Source: Acidobacteriaceae bacterium
Lineage (GTDB): Bacteria; Acidobacteriota; Terriglobia; Terriglobales; Acidobacteriaceae
Direction of reading: 5' to 3'
DNA: 64,000 nt
Assembly: GCA_903642225.1 (NCBI GenBank)
Contig: CAHJWI010000003.1
Coordinates: forward strand, 1-64,000
Part shown: positions 32,560 to 41,529 of the stretch, piece after piece
Layout of the letters: the number at the start of each line of letters is the position of its first letter
How positions within the stretch are numbered: position 1 is the first letter of the stretch
Made by a program: the position numbers and the translations under genes
Notes under the pieces: model-generated
What the model was told of the DNA's origin: nothing
The model's input: only the letters and a program-made list of their open reading frames with translations
Databases searched by the model: none

Positions 32560-33270
32560 CTTACAAGTCCACCGCAGCCCCGGGACCTTCGATAAAGCCA
32601 AGCCGCAGGAGCTTGCCGAGAGCATCCGCACCAATGGACTCATCCAGCCAATTACGGCATGGCTCAACGCGGAACGCTTCTAGATCGTTGCAGGAGCGAG
32701 GCGTTTCGCGCCGCACAGCTTGCGGAACTCTTCTCCCTTCTCGCTCGCATCGTTGACATCACTGACGCGCAGAGTCACGATGGGGCCCAGTGGAGAATAG
32801 TCAACGCGTCGACGTACACCCACCCCCCACGAAGAGGCGCAGGGTCTCCATCGTTTGCTCGACATGCCCGGTTACGTTGTCGCGACCTTGGTTGAGGAAT
32901 CGGGCAAGAGCGCAAGCCATGTCTACGCCCGTCTGTCTTCTCCAACTCATCCCGTCCATCGCCGAAGCGTTCAGCGCCGAGCGCATCACCGCCAGCCATG
33001 CCAACTCGCTCGCTCGACTCCCGCAGGAGAGCGAGGCCGAAGCATTCAACAGTGCCGGCGCAAGGACTGGCAGGACAAGGAACCGCACCTGCTACCGGCG
33101 AAGCACCTTCCGCGTAGATACAGACCGACCTTTACCTTGCCGATGCACCCTTCGACAAGGAAGACCAACCCCTAATTCCGCCGCAGGAGCTTGCATCACA
33201 CGCCCCGCCGCAGCGGGTATAACACTTCCCTTCTCTCAAACGTTCAGGGCGACCAATGTAAGTCATGTGG
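32560..33270 (+). pseudogene. ParB/RepB/Spo0J-family partition protein, decayed (stop and several frameshifts)
   Basis: ParB homology is spread over all three plus frames. From about 32586 one frame reads TFDKAKPQELAESIRTNGLI and QPITAWLN, hits TAG at 32681, then continues IVAGARRF. Another gives AFRAAQLAELFSLLARIVDITDAQ (32700-32770). A third gives LDMPGYVVATLVEESGKSASHVYARL (from 32855). The next, LLQLIPSIAEAFSAERITASHAN and ARLPQESEAEAFN, is followed by CRRKDWQDKEPHLLPAKHL and an AAGACITRPAAAG end. The order follows a full-length ParB of the plasmid/mobile-element type with a DNA-binding HTH. At least four lesions make it non-functional. Confidence 0.8.
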
Positions 33271-33366
33271 ATCAGGGCAAACCGCAAACGTCTTCCGCTG
33301 GCTCGCCGCCGCTCTCCCCGCGGGAGGAAGGATTCAACTTATGGCTGTCAGTATGTGCGCGGAAGC

Positions 33367-33413
33367 CTGACCCGTCTGTGCTGCTTTCGATGACTAAAGC
33401 ACAGACGGGCCAG
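33367..33413 (-). terminator. long hairpin downstream of the TonB-receptor gene
   Basis: CTGACCCGTCTGTGCT (33367-33382) pairs with 33398-33413 over 15 of 16 positions around a 15-base loop. It lies 30-76 bases after the stop of the receptor gene. There is no U-tract, so it may stabilise the transcript end or act with Rho rather than be an intrinsic terminator. Confidence 0.45.
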
Positions 33414-33442
33414 TTCACAGTGGCGACAGAACAACGCTATCG

Positions 33443-36400
33443 TTAGAAGCGATAGTTCGCGGAGAACTGCATGCGGCGCTCGGTGGAACGAACACCTTGA
33501 TTAATTACATTGCCGAAGTTGACTGAGGTGACACCGGTATCCGGGTTGCCGTAACTCACAATGTTGAAGACGTTGAAGGCGTCAAAGCGAAAGCCGAGCG
33601 CCTCTTCGCGGAAGGTGCGGAACTCCTTGGATGCAGACGTATCCACATTCAGGAACCCGGGACCGCGCAGGTTGCCGTTCCGCGCGGTGCCAAACTGGTT
33701 GCCTGTCGGTGCGCCAAACGCACACACCCCATCATCTACTCCCGGCGTTGCGCAGAAGTTCGCCGATGGGTCTGTTCCGAACCAGTGCAGCAGCGAACGA
33801 TTCCTGATCTTCAACGACCGGTACTGGTTGGGACGAGTGTTGCCATAGGAATTTGAAGTCGAGACGCCATTCGAGCCTCCTGTGGCGGTCTGAGCGAAGC
33901 CGCTGTATGCAACGATCGCGGTGGAGATGCGCCAGCCGCCGACGGCACCGTCTACGATGCGGTTGGCACCGGACAGAAACTGACGCCCATGACCGACTGG
34001 CAACGCGTAAGTGGCGGTACCGCTAAAGTTGTGTGTGACGTCGTACCCGGAGGGACCCCATTCTGCGGCACTGTCGTAGTAGTTCTGGAAGGCCCCACTA
34101 AAACCATTCGTGTTCAGGCCATAGTTGCCAAGGCTGTTGGTAAGCGACTTGGAATAAGTGTAGTTGGCCGTGAACTCCAGGCCGTGATTCAGCCGTTCGC
34201 GTATAACGGCCTGCAACGCGTTGTAGCTCATGGCCGCGCGCGATTCAGTAATGAGCAGCGAACCGGAGCCGATGCCGATCGACGAGTCGACTGCATTAAC
34301 GCCCAGGTACTTGTTGTCGTAGAACGGTGCGGACGTCGGATCGCCATTCACGCGCCACTGGTTCACATTGCCATAATCCTCAATATGCTGGCCCTGCTCG
34401 CCAAGGTATGTCACCTGTGCCGACAAGGTTTTCGAAATCGCGTACTCCGTTGTCAGATTCCACTCCTGGATGTAGGCGGGCTGAATGTTCTTCGGGTAGA
34501 CGTTGAAGGTGCCGCCATACTGGGTTGTACCACCGGTAAAGCCCTGTTCTGCCGTTCTAGGTGTGCCTCCACTGGTAGCCGTCGGCGTGAGCGAGAGTGC
34601 GTTTACCGCCTGAATAAAGGGAGTGATCGAAGTCAGTCGCTGGTTCGAGGAATTGCCTTCATAAAAGCTGGTTGCCCCATAACCGGCGCGGAGAACGAAC
34701 CGACCGCTCACCTGGTAGGCGACACCAAGCCGGGGCATGATCTGGCGATAGTTCGCGTCGTAGCACCCGCGATTGCTACACACGCCCGATCCGGCAGGTG
34801 CGCCGGTAGGCACGTGGTCGGCGTAGATCACCTGTCCCGTCCCCAGGTCCACGTTGCCGGTCTTGTTATTCTGCTCTACCCAGGGCTGGTCAAACTCGTA
34901 GCGCACGCCATAGGTCAGCGTAAGCTTTGGCGTTGTCTTAAAAGAATCGCTCACGTAACCGGCGACCCGCCACTGACGCTGGCCTACGTTCACGCTGCCC
35001 AGCGTGACGGATGCTTGGGATACACGGTCCAGCAGAAAATCCGCTCCGCCGAAACCCGGCGAAGTTACGTTCGGATTGCCAGTGAAGGCGCCGGAATAAT
35101 TTAGGGTGCCAAGGAACCCGGCATTGTTGCTGGTGGGATAGTTGTTCTGATAACGCAGAGCTTGCACGCCGAAGCTAAAGGTGTGCCTGCCACGCTGTAG
35201 GGTCAGATCGTCGATGTAGCTGTATGTATTGTCGGTCAGGCCGCCGTCGAACGCGGGAGTGCCCACACCGCCGACACCGCCGATATTTTGAAATGTAAAT
35301 CCCTGGTACGCCTGATTCGGAAAGGTGATGCCCACCTTGGCGTTGCCACCTGTGCCGAACTGACCAGTCGGATCCTGCGACAATCCCAGGTTCCAATCGG
35401 TGCGCGTAAACCCGATACGTGCAGAGTTGACAATCGATGGCGAGATGATGTGCACCCAGTTCACACCGAAAAGCTTTGTCGGGTAGAGATTTACTGCGGG
35501 AAAGCTGATGGCAAGCAGTGCAGTTTGGCCGTCATAGGCCGTGGACATGGAGTAAAAGCCGGTGAACTTGTCCGCCGATCGGGGGTCGTACTCGATCTTG
35601 ATGTCGCCCTGATTGTTGGCGCGGTAACTACGGGACGAACCCTGGTAATTGTTCTCTGCGATGCCGTCTTCCGGAGTGGCATTGGGCAAAGGATAAAACT
35701 CCGGATGCGCAAACAGGTACTTCGCGACAGGGTTGATCACCGGGATGCCCTTGTTGTTGGCGTAAGGCGCGTAATTATTCTGCGTGTCGTAAAGTTGGAT
35801 GGGGTTCGATCCCGAAAGCAGGGCCGAGAAGTCGCCGTTGCGCATGTCCTGCGTTAAAACGCTGGTCGAGGTTGTGCCTCCACGATGGAAACGTGACCCA
35901 AGGTAGTCCACGAAAAAGAAAAGCTTGTCGTGCACGATAGGGCCGCCCAGGGTACCCCCAAACTGCGCCTGCGAGTATGGCGTCACTGGTGTTATAGGAA
36001 CGGTCTGATTGTTCCCATAGGAATTTGCGTTAATGCGGTAATCCTGCAAGTACCCGTAGGCCGAGCCGTGCAGGTGGTTCGTGCCGCTTTTCAGCACGCT
36101 GACCACGTCCCCACCGTTGACGTTACCGTAGTCCGCCGGGGCATTGGAGGTAATGACCTTGATCTCCGCAAGCGAGTCGGGCGCGGGGCTGTATGCGATC
36201 AGGTTGTTGAACGATTCGTTAATGTCAATGCCATCCAGCGTGTAGTTGTTCGCCTGCGCCCGATTGCCGTTCACGTTGACCGAATCGGTGTAGTAGGTGC
36301 TGCGACCGATGTTCGTAGTGCCACTGGTGCCGGCCGTGCTGACCGACCCGGGCACATAGAGCGTGATTGCCGAGAAATCCAGGCCGTTGAGGGGAAAGTT

Positions 36401-36829
36401 CTGGATGGTGTTTGCGGAAAAGGTGCTGCTGATGGTCGAGTCTTCTGTGTTCAGAATGGGCGGCGCTGTCGACACGTCGATTTGTTCGCTAGCCGATCCC
36501 GGCTTGAGGTTCACGTTAAACGTCACGGTCTGCACGGCTTCGAGCTGAAACGCTGGAACGTCCGCCTCTCCGAAGCCTTCAGCGGTGACGTGTAGGTCAT
36601 AGTGTCCGATAGGTAAAGAGCGGATGCGGTAGAGGCCGGCTGAGTCGGTCCTTGCCTCTGTGCTAACGCCCGTCTCCACATTGTGCACAACCACCCTTGC
36701 ACTTGGCAGGACGGCACCACTTGCGTCGGTCACTACACCGGTCACTGCACCTGTTACTGTCTGACACCGCGCAACCGCAGCAAACGCGAGTGTAGACACC
36801 ACTGCGCCATACAATTTGACCTTTTTCAT
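33443..36829 (-). CDS. TonB-dependent receptor, Oar-like, with carboxypeptidase-regulatory N-domain
   Basis: The protein has 1128 residues. A signal peptide (MKKVKLYGAVVSTLAFAAVARCQ) is followed by a carboxypeptidase-regulatory domain (GVVTDASGAVLPSARVVVHN, TDSAGLYRIRSLPIGHYDL). A plug region (FPLNGLDFSAITLYVPG, NNYTLDGIDINESFNN) and a very large beta-barrel follow, ending in an aromatic residue (MQFSANYRF), as outer membrane proteins do. This architecture is greatly expanded in Acidobacteria and is thought to import oligosaccharides or other large substrates. No SusD-like or hydrolase partner lies next to it, so the substrate is unknown. Confidence 0.92.
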   Translation of the reverse strand: MKKVKLYGAVVSTLAFAAVARCQTVTGAVTGVVTDASGAVLPSARVVVHNVETGVSTEARTDSAGLYRIRSLPIGHYDLHVTAEGFGEADVPAFQLEAVQTVTFNVNLKPGSASEQIDVSTAPPILNTEDSTISSTFSANTIQNFPLNGLDFSAITLYVPGSVSTAGTSGTTNIGRSTYYTDSVNVNGNRAQANNYTLDGIDINESFNNLIAYSPAPDSLAEIKVITSNAPADYGNVNGGDVVSVLKSGTNHLHGSAYGYLQDYRINANSYGNNQTVPITPVTPYSQAQFGGTLGGPIVHDKLFFFVDYLGSRFHRGGTTSTSVLTQDMRNGDFSALLSGSNPIQLYDTQNNYAPYANNKGIPVINPVAKYLFAHPEFYPLPNATPEDGIAENNYQGSSRSYRANNQGDIKIEYDPRSADKFTGFYSMSTAYDGQTALLAISFPAVNLYPTKLFGVNWVHIISPSIVNSARIGFTRTDWNLGLSQDPTGQFGTGGNAKVGITFPNQAYQGFTFQNIGGVGGVGTPAFDGGLTDNTYSYIDDLTLQRGRHTFSFGVQALRYQNNYPTSNNAGFLGTLNYSGAFTGNPNVTSPGFGGADFLLDRVSQASVTLGSVNVGQRQWRVAGYVSDSFKTTPKLTLTYGVRYEFDQPWVEQNNKTGNVDLGTGQVIYADHVPTGAPAGSGVCSNRGCYDANYRQIMPRLGVAYQVSGRFVLRAGYGATSFYEGNSSNQRLTSITPFIQAVNALSLTPTATSGGTPRTAEQGFTGGTTQYGGTFNVYPKNIQPAYIQEWNLTTEYAISKTLSAQVTYLGEQGQHIEDYGNVNQWRVNGDPTSAPFYDNKYLGVNAVDSSIGIGSGSLLITESRAAMSYNALQAVIRERLNHGLEFTANYTYSKSLTNSLGNYGLNTNGFSGAFQNYYDSAAEWGPSGYDVTHNFSGTATYALPVGHGRQFLSGANRIVDGAVGGWRISTAIVAYSGFAQTATGGSNGVSTSNSYGNTRPNQYRSLKIRNRSLLHWFGTDPSANFCATPGVDDGVCAFGAPTGNQFGTARNGNLRGPGFLNVDTSASKEFRTFREEALGFRFDAFNVFNIVSYGNPDTGVTSVNFGNVINQGVRSTERRMQFSANYRF

Positions 36830-37575
36830 GGATCACCTTACTCCTGATATCCGCAAGCAGGCGCACACACCCGTTGATACAGATCCAAAGAAGCATCGGC
36901 ATACGCGGCTTTATCAGCAGCCAACCTGAAGTCGTTAAATGCAAGTTAGTGTGTTCATGAAAAGATGTCCACTAAAATGGGAAGCGTGTCGCAGCAATAT
37001 CGTTATGAGGAAGCTGTCCAGGCACATTTCTTAGCCACACGTCGAACCGTAAGCTGCAGCCAGCTGTGCGGGCCAAAGTGATGCGGGTGAGAAGGCCGTC
37101 GAGGATTGGCCGTGAACCTCGATGGCAAATCCAACGCTCAAGACACGGGGAGTGCGAGCCTTCTGATGAACAGAACAGGCAAGCACGACCATGGAAGTCA
37201 CGATTGCGTAATGCCGCCCGGTAAAACCTCGATATCTTCCGGGCCTTGAACGCCACGCAGGGAGGTGTTCTTGCCGTTCGCCACGCAGGTTAGATAGTTC
37301 ATTTCAGCGCGCACGGCCACGTGTACAGCAGTACGTGAGGTCTACCACGAGTGCGGCAATCCGCGTTCAGAGTCAACAGAAGTCTTTTGATGATTCCTGA
37401 AATCTTGACCGTTCTTTTGAAGGCAATGGTTAAGCAAATATGTTGACCCGGTACTTACCAACTACCTTGGTGCTTTACGGACCAGAATAGCCCCGACTTC
37501 CTTAGTTTTCCGGATGGAGAGCAAGACGAAATCGACAGCAGCACAGGCTCAGGTCGTGACTGACAGGATGCGCGT
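36830..37575. other. intergenic region with no supported gene
   Basis: About 745 bases. ORFs here (for example minus strand 36972-37256) have no recognisable motif and no good ribosome binding site. The part next to 36830 should hold the receptor promoter and leader. I see no transposase remnant or RNA gene. Confidence 0.5.
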
Positions 37576-38007
37576 TCAGCTCACCAAAACATACGTCAAC
37601 AAAATCGCTGCAACGGCGAGAGCGACGATGCGAACGCGATGCCGGCTGTCCCATAGACGATGGCTCTGCTGCCAATCCGGCGTACCTTTCGCCACTCGTG
37701 TATTCAGTGGAACCAGCAGGAAGATTGTCGCCACTGAAACGACAGCCCAGATAGCAGTGGCCGCGAGTAGAGCCCCGCCTCCTGTCGTTTGCCAATGCAG
37801 CCAGGTCTGAATACCAAGCAACACTCCACACATTGGGTACCAGACCGGCATCACTCTTCCAAGCACGAAGGCAAGACGGCTTAGCATCTTTAGCTGCGGT
37901 TCGCGATCAAGTCGCCAGGCTGCAGGGTTGACGAACGCAGAGACAGCAAACTCGACACCTACTAACCAAATCACGATCACGAGGGTAGCGACATTGAAGA
38001 GGTGCAT
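37576..38007 (-). CDS. DUF1772-like small integral membrane protein
   Basis: The protein has 143 residues with four predicted membrane segments: ATLVIVIWLVGVEFAVSAFV, VMPVWYPMCGVLLGIQTWL, ALLAATAIWAVVSVATIFLLVPLN and VRIVALAVAAILLTYVLV. Conserved features such as an early FVNPA and LVPLNTRVAK suit the DUF1772/anthrone-oxygenase-like family. It is divergent from a TetR-family gene and probably repressed by it. Its activity is unknown. Confidence 0.7.
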   Translation of the reverse strand: MHLFNVATLVIVIWLVGVEFAVSAFVNPAAWRLDREPQLKMLSRLAFVLGRVMPVWYPMCGVLLGIQTWLHWQTTGGGALLAATAIWAVVSVATIFLLVPLNTRVAKGTPDWQQSHRLWDSRHRVRIVALAVAAILLTYVLVS

Positions 38008-38109
38008 GGAAGACTCCTGTCAACTGCATTGCTTAGCAGTACCGTATTCCGATTTGCGCAATCGGCTTTCTTACTCGCCACGAACAATACGCGTACTTAA
38101 TGGATGCTA

Positions 38110-38128
38110 ACGATACAAAATGTATCAT
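38110..38128. promoter_or_regulatory. palindromic operator candidate between DUF1772 gene and TetR gene
   Basis: GATACA (38112-38117), AAA, TGTATC (38121-38126) form a perfect inverted repeat centred between the two divergent start codons (38007 and 38165). A 15-base dyad in this position is the usual binding site for a TetR-family autorepressor. The regulator choice is inferred from adjacency. Confidence 0.6.
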
Positions 38129-38164
38129 TGCTAACTATGATGTCGCACGGTGCTGGCGGGATTC

Positions 38165-38785
38165 ATGCACGATCTAGCAGTGCTACACTTGCTTATGGCG
38201 GAGTTGCTTGCAGTCAGCCGAATCGCAGAACGGAAGCTGCGGGACAAGCAGGCCCGGCGGGCGCAGATCACCCAGGCCGCGCGACGTATCGCGGAGCTTG
38301 AGGGGTGGTCCAATGTCACTGTTCGACGATTGTCCAACGAGATCGCCTATAGCCAGCCCGTTCTGTACGCTCACTTCGGAAGTCGCGAAGGCGTTGTTGC
38401 CGCAGTTGCCATCGAAGGTTTTCATGAGCTGGGCTTAGCTTTACAGAAGGCTCAACAACGCGTAAAGCGCGGCAATCCCATTGAGTCAATCAGCACTGCT
38501 TACCTGGAATTTGCTGCGTCTTCACCTGCCCTGTATGAAGCGATGTTTATGCTGAAGCTGAACGTCCCATTCGATGACGAGGCAACTCCACCGGAACTTC
38601 GATTCGCTTTTTCCCAGTTGCTGCACCTCTTCCGGGAAAGAAGAGCAAAATCGAAGGTTCAAGCGGAACTGCTCTGGGCATGCCTGCATGGCATCGCCGA
38701 ACTGACGAGAACGAAGCGGTTCCCACCTGGCCAGCAGAAACAGCGTGTCAAAGAACTCGTTGCATTCTTCACCAGTTCAAACTAA
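38165..38785 (+). CDS. TetR/AcrR-family transcriptional regulator
   Basis: 206 residues from ATG 38165; an internal ATG at 38195 is an equally good start. The N-terminal HTH reads RRAQITQAARRIAELEGWSNVTVRRLSNEIAYSQPVLYAHFGSREGVVAAVA, with the conserved Y-x-H-F of TetR proteins. The C-terminal ligand domain (SPALYEAMFMLKLNVPF, AELLWACLHGIAELTRTKRF) resembles the WHG (TetR_C) domain. It is divergent from the DUF1772-like gene and separated by a palindromic operator, so it probably represses that gene and itself. The ligand is unknown. Confidence 0.88.
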   Translation: MHDLAVLHLLMAELLAVSRIAERKLRDKQARRAQITQAARRIAELEGWSNVTVRRLSNEIAYSQPVLYAHFGSREGVVAAVAIEGFHELGLALQKAQQRVKRGNPIESISTAYLEFAASSPALYEAMFMLKLNVPFDDEATPPELRFAFSQLLHLFRERRAKSKVQAELLWACLHGIAELTRTKRFPPGQQKQRVKELVAFFTSSN

Positions 38786-39666
38786 ACGATAGGGCGAGTG
38801 AGTGACTTCCGCGTCCCCTTCCACAAGGTGTAAACAGGCAGTGTCTCTCTAAGTTCAGAGAGCGGAGCCTGGCCGAAAATTAGTGCTCGGGACGGAGCTG
38901 TCGTGCCACAAAAGGCAGAATGGAAACATCCGAAACAGTAAATCTCACCGGATATCGGCGTCCAGCATCCGCGTTGCAGCGCTCAAGCCAACTGCTTTCA
39001 AGCAGGTCGTAAGGGGTCTGCATGAGACGTCCGAACAAGACCGCCCGATGGTGTCCAAGTGCTCGTTCGAGCCATCGCTGTTGTTTGATCAACCGTAGAC
39101 TACGATGTAAAGATGGCGTTCGTCGCAGATGGCGGCAGCAAGACGGTTACTCTGCGTGAGAAGTCGGATGGCCGAAACGCTACCTCGTCGATGCCGATAA
39201 CTTTTCGGGTTTAATCGTAGGTAAATTGTTATGACGTCCCGGTCATAAATTAGCCCGCGATACAAACACCACCCCTCAGCCATAAGCACCGTGCGTCGTA
39301 CCAGACCCTCACCAGCCGGGCGTGCGGCCCGAACGCACAAGGTGGTCTACGTAGAATTCAGGTTCGCGGTGTGTTGCAGTCCTACACCGGTGTGTTGATG
39401 GCGACGTGATCCTACCGCAAGCTGCTTTTCTCGGCTTAGAATCCGTCCGACAATAAAGGCTTTGTCGAGCCTTGCGAAAGCACACCACAGACCAGCAGCT
39501 ATCAATACCGGTGCTAAGAATCAACCGCCAGCAATCGACAATCATCCCGTATCCAATACCCGCCTGGGTGCCCGCGATGCACAAATCGGCAAGAACAACG
39601 CGTAGCGTAAGCGCACCGATGGAGTCACTCGAAACGTGCGGATGGCAGTCGAAGTCAAGTGCTGTG
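38786..39666. other. long region without supported genes
   Basis: About 880 bases. A 70-codon minus-strand ORF at 38880-39092 (LERALGHHRAVLFGRLMQTP at its start) has codon use not unlike a real gene, but matches no family I know and lacks a ribosome binding site. Other ORFs are short and unconvincing. It may be a decayed gene region; I cannot tell which gene. Confidence 0.4.
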
Positions 39667-39698
39667 CTAAAAGGTGCGGCGATTTATCGCCGCACCTT
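39667..39698 (-). terminator. intrinsic-type terminator of the kinase/YcaO/sigma operon
   Basis: On the minus strand a perfect 13-base stem (AAGGTGCGGCGAT at 39671-39683, complement 39686-39698) closes a tiny loop and runs into CCTTTTAG. It begins 29 bases after the stop of the last gene of the operon (39728). The U-tract is short but present. Confidence 0.75.
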
Positions 39699-39727
39699 CA
39701 AACCCGAGAGCCAGCAGACGCAAAGTA

Positions 39728-40183
39728 TCAACGTAGTGTAGCCAGGAGTGCAATGTCACTTTGTTTGTCCGCAGTATTGGCCTGCGCCTGTTCGAGAACA
39801 AGCTGCTTCTCCACCTTTGAGTCAGGTGTGCGAACATATCTTTTGTTCCCGGCCATCCACACCTGCTTCAAGATGTACCGCGAGCCGTACCGGCGAAATA
39901 CGACCTTGCCGACGGTTGAAGAAAGTGCGGAGCTGTCCACCATCGTCAACTGATACGCAGACGACGTGTCCCCCTCGATCTCGATGAAAGGCGTCAAAGC
40001 GCTCATGTGGATGCGGTACATGCCGGGTGCGAGATGGGCGTTGCCGCTTTCAAACGCAAACGGGACATCCACTTTCAAAACGCCACTCTGCGCATGTGCT
40101 TTCAAAGCCAGCGAGAATGGCGAGATGGCCAAAAAAACTGCAAAAAGACGAGCGGTGAACCTGAGAACAGCCTGCATCTGCAT
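39728..40183 (-). CDS. small secreted protein, last gene of the kinase/YcaO/sigma operon
   Basis: The start at 40183 has AAGGAAGG upstream. The 151-residue product has a signal peptide (LFAVFLAISPFSLALKAHAQ). The mature part begins VLKVDVPFAFESGNAHLAPGMYRIHM, a short beta-rich domain that also occurs in many small exported proteins of Acidobacteria. It ends in a charged tail (KQLVLEQAQ). It follows the ECF sigma gene by 92 bases and is followed by a hairpin terminator. It could be a target of that sigma factor or part of envelope sensing; its function is unknown. Confidence 0.65.
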   Translation of the reverse strand: MQMQAVLRFTARLFAVFLAISPFSLALKAHAQSGVLKVDVPFAFESGNAHLAPGMYRIHMSALTPFIEIEGDTSSAYQLTMVDSSALSSTVGKVVFRRYGSRYILKQVWMAGNKRYVRTPDSKVEKQLVLEQAQANTADKQSDIALLATLR

Positions 40184-40275
40184 GACGACCTTCCTTTTAA
40201 GGCAGTCGTCAGACCGCCTCCAACTAGAAAGGCGCAATCTCATGCAAAAAGGGGCCACACTGTGATTCAAAAAAA

Positions 40276-40860
40276 CTATTCCGGCTCCGAAAGGCTGCCT
40301 GGCCCCTTCAACTGTTGATAAAGCCATGCCCGTGCAAGTGCCCAGTCCCGCTTCACAGAGCGTGGTGAGATGCCTGTGAGCGAACAGATCTGCTCCACGG
40401 AAAGGCCTCCGAAATAACGCAGTTCCACAATGCGGGCCTGCCGAGGTTCCCGCTCAGTGAGCCGATGAAGCGCCTCATCGATCATCACGGCTTCCTCCAG
40501 CCGGTCATTCGCAATGGCGACCCCATCGTCCATGTCAACCCGCTTTAGACCGCCGCCACGCATCTCCGCATTGCGTTGGCGGGCATGGTCTACAAGCACG
40601 CGTCGCATCACGTGCGCGGCCATGCCGATGAAGTGCTGCCGGTTCTGCCAACTCACATCGCCGCCCGCAAGCCGCAGGTATGCTTCGTTGACCAATGCAG
40701 TTGGCTGCAGTGTGTGCTCTGCCCGCTCGCGCCGCATGTACGTCTTGGCCAGGCGGTGAAGCTCCTGATATACCAGCGGCAGCAAGTGGTCAGCAGCGTT
40801 GGCGTCTCCCGCTCGCATCGCTTGCAACAACATGGTAATGTCGTCCGAATCCCTACTCAT
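40276..40860 (-). CDS. ECF-like RNA polymerase sigma factor (TIGR02999-type)
   Basis: The protein has 194 residues. Region 2 is LLPLVYQELHRLAKTYMRRE and LVNEAYLRLAGGDVSWQNRQHFIGMAAHVMRRVLVDHARQRNA. Region 4 is LTEREPRQARIVELRYFGGLSVEQICSLTGISPRSVKRDWALARAWLYQQL. This sigma-70 X6 subfamily is frequent in Acidobacteria and Planctomycetes and is usually found beside TPR-carrying Ser/Thr kinases, one of which starts this operon. No anti-sigma gene is present, so phosphorylation by the kinase is the likely control (inference). The gene begins 21 bases after the tfuA stop. Confidence 0.9.
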   Translation of the reverse strand: MSRDSDDITMLLQAMRAGDANAADHLLPLVYQELHRLAKTYMRRERAEHTLQPTALVNEAYLRLAGGDVSWQNRQHFIGMAAHVMRRVLVDHARQRNAEMRGGGLKRVDMDDGVAIANDRLEEAVMIDEALHRLTEREPRQARIVELRYFGGLSVEQICSLTGISPRSVKRDWALARAWLYQQLKGPGSLSEPE

Positions 40861-40881
40861 ACTGCCCTCATAGTCTGTTGC

Positions 40882-41529
40882 TTACGAAAAGCTCGCTGCC
40901 GATCGATGCCTGCTCTCCCGAGCCCTGCGCATAACTCCCAACAGGTCACGCGCGTCTTCCCGCTTCACATCCGGCAGCTCTCGCCTCCACGTCAATTCCC
41001 GCAACGCAGGGCACATTGCCTCCAGCGCCCGCCACGAGCGCTGCGGAAAATACCTCGCCTTCATCTGTGCAATCAGCTCATCGCGAGAGGCTTCTGAAAT
41101 CAACCCACTTCCCTGCGCTAAAGCAAGCGCCTCGCGAAGGTTCACCATCGGATCCGACAAGGCCCGATACGTCCACGCTTCATACGAAAGCGCAACTTCA
41201 TCATCGCCGTCCAGCACCCCATCGCGGAACATCGCGAACACCCGGCCCACGCCCTGCATGCCGTACATATGTGTCTCCGCTGCCCGCAGCGCACCCATGC
41301 TTGAGCAGCCGAACACCTCCACGCCCCGCCCTATCGCCCTCAGCACTTCCTTCGGCGAAACGGCCAGCTTCTGGAAGAACTCTCCGTCGATGATCCCAAT
41401 GAAACGGACGGCAGGTGGCAGTCGGTCGATGTCGCCGCGGCAGATTGGCGGGCGGAAGTCCGCATCGAGCAACTGCCGCCCCTCTGCGACCGGCAGACTC
41501 GGCCCCAGGAACACAACAGTGTCATGCAT
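40882..41529 (-). CDS. TfuA-like protein, partner of YcaO in peptide backbone thioamidation
   Basis: The start ATG at 41529 lies inside the ycaO stop region (8-base overlap). The 215-residue product begins TVVFLGPSLPVAEGRQLLDA, then RFIGIIDGEFFQKLAVSPKEVLRAIGRGVEVFGCSSMGALRAAE and YGMQGVGRVFAMFRDGVLDGDDEVAL, the diagnostic TfuA core. TfuA proteins team up with YcaO to make thioamides in archaeal methyl-CoM reductase and in thioviridamide-type RiPPs; trifolitoxin clusters carry one too. They are thought to deliver sulphur or recruit the sulphur donor. The C-terminus is Arg-rich. Confidence 0.9.
   Translation of the reverse strand: MHDTVVFLGPSLPVAEGRQLLDADFRPPICRGDIDRLPPAVRFIGIIDGEFFQKLAVSPKEVLRAIGRGVEVFGCSSMGALRAAETHMYGMQGVGRVFAMFRDGVLDGDDEVALSYEAWTYRALSDPMVNLREALALAQGSGLISEASRDELIAQMKARYFPQRSWRALEAMCPALRELTWRRELPDVKREDARDLLGVMRRARESRHRSAASFS

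Noticed and set aside
36972..37256. 94-codon minus-strand ORF upstream of the TonB receptor
   Set aside because: No motif, no ribosome binding site and irregular composition; most likely a chance ORF.
38880..39092. 70-codon minus-strand ORF in the gene-poor region
   Set aside because: It reads like protein in places but I recognise no family and see no start signal. It may be a fragment of a decayed gene, but I cannot support a call.
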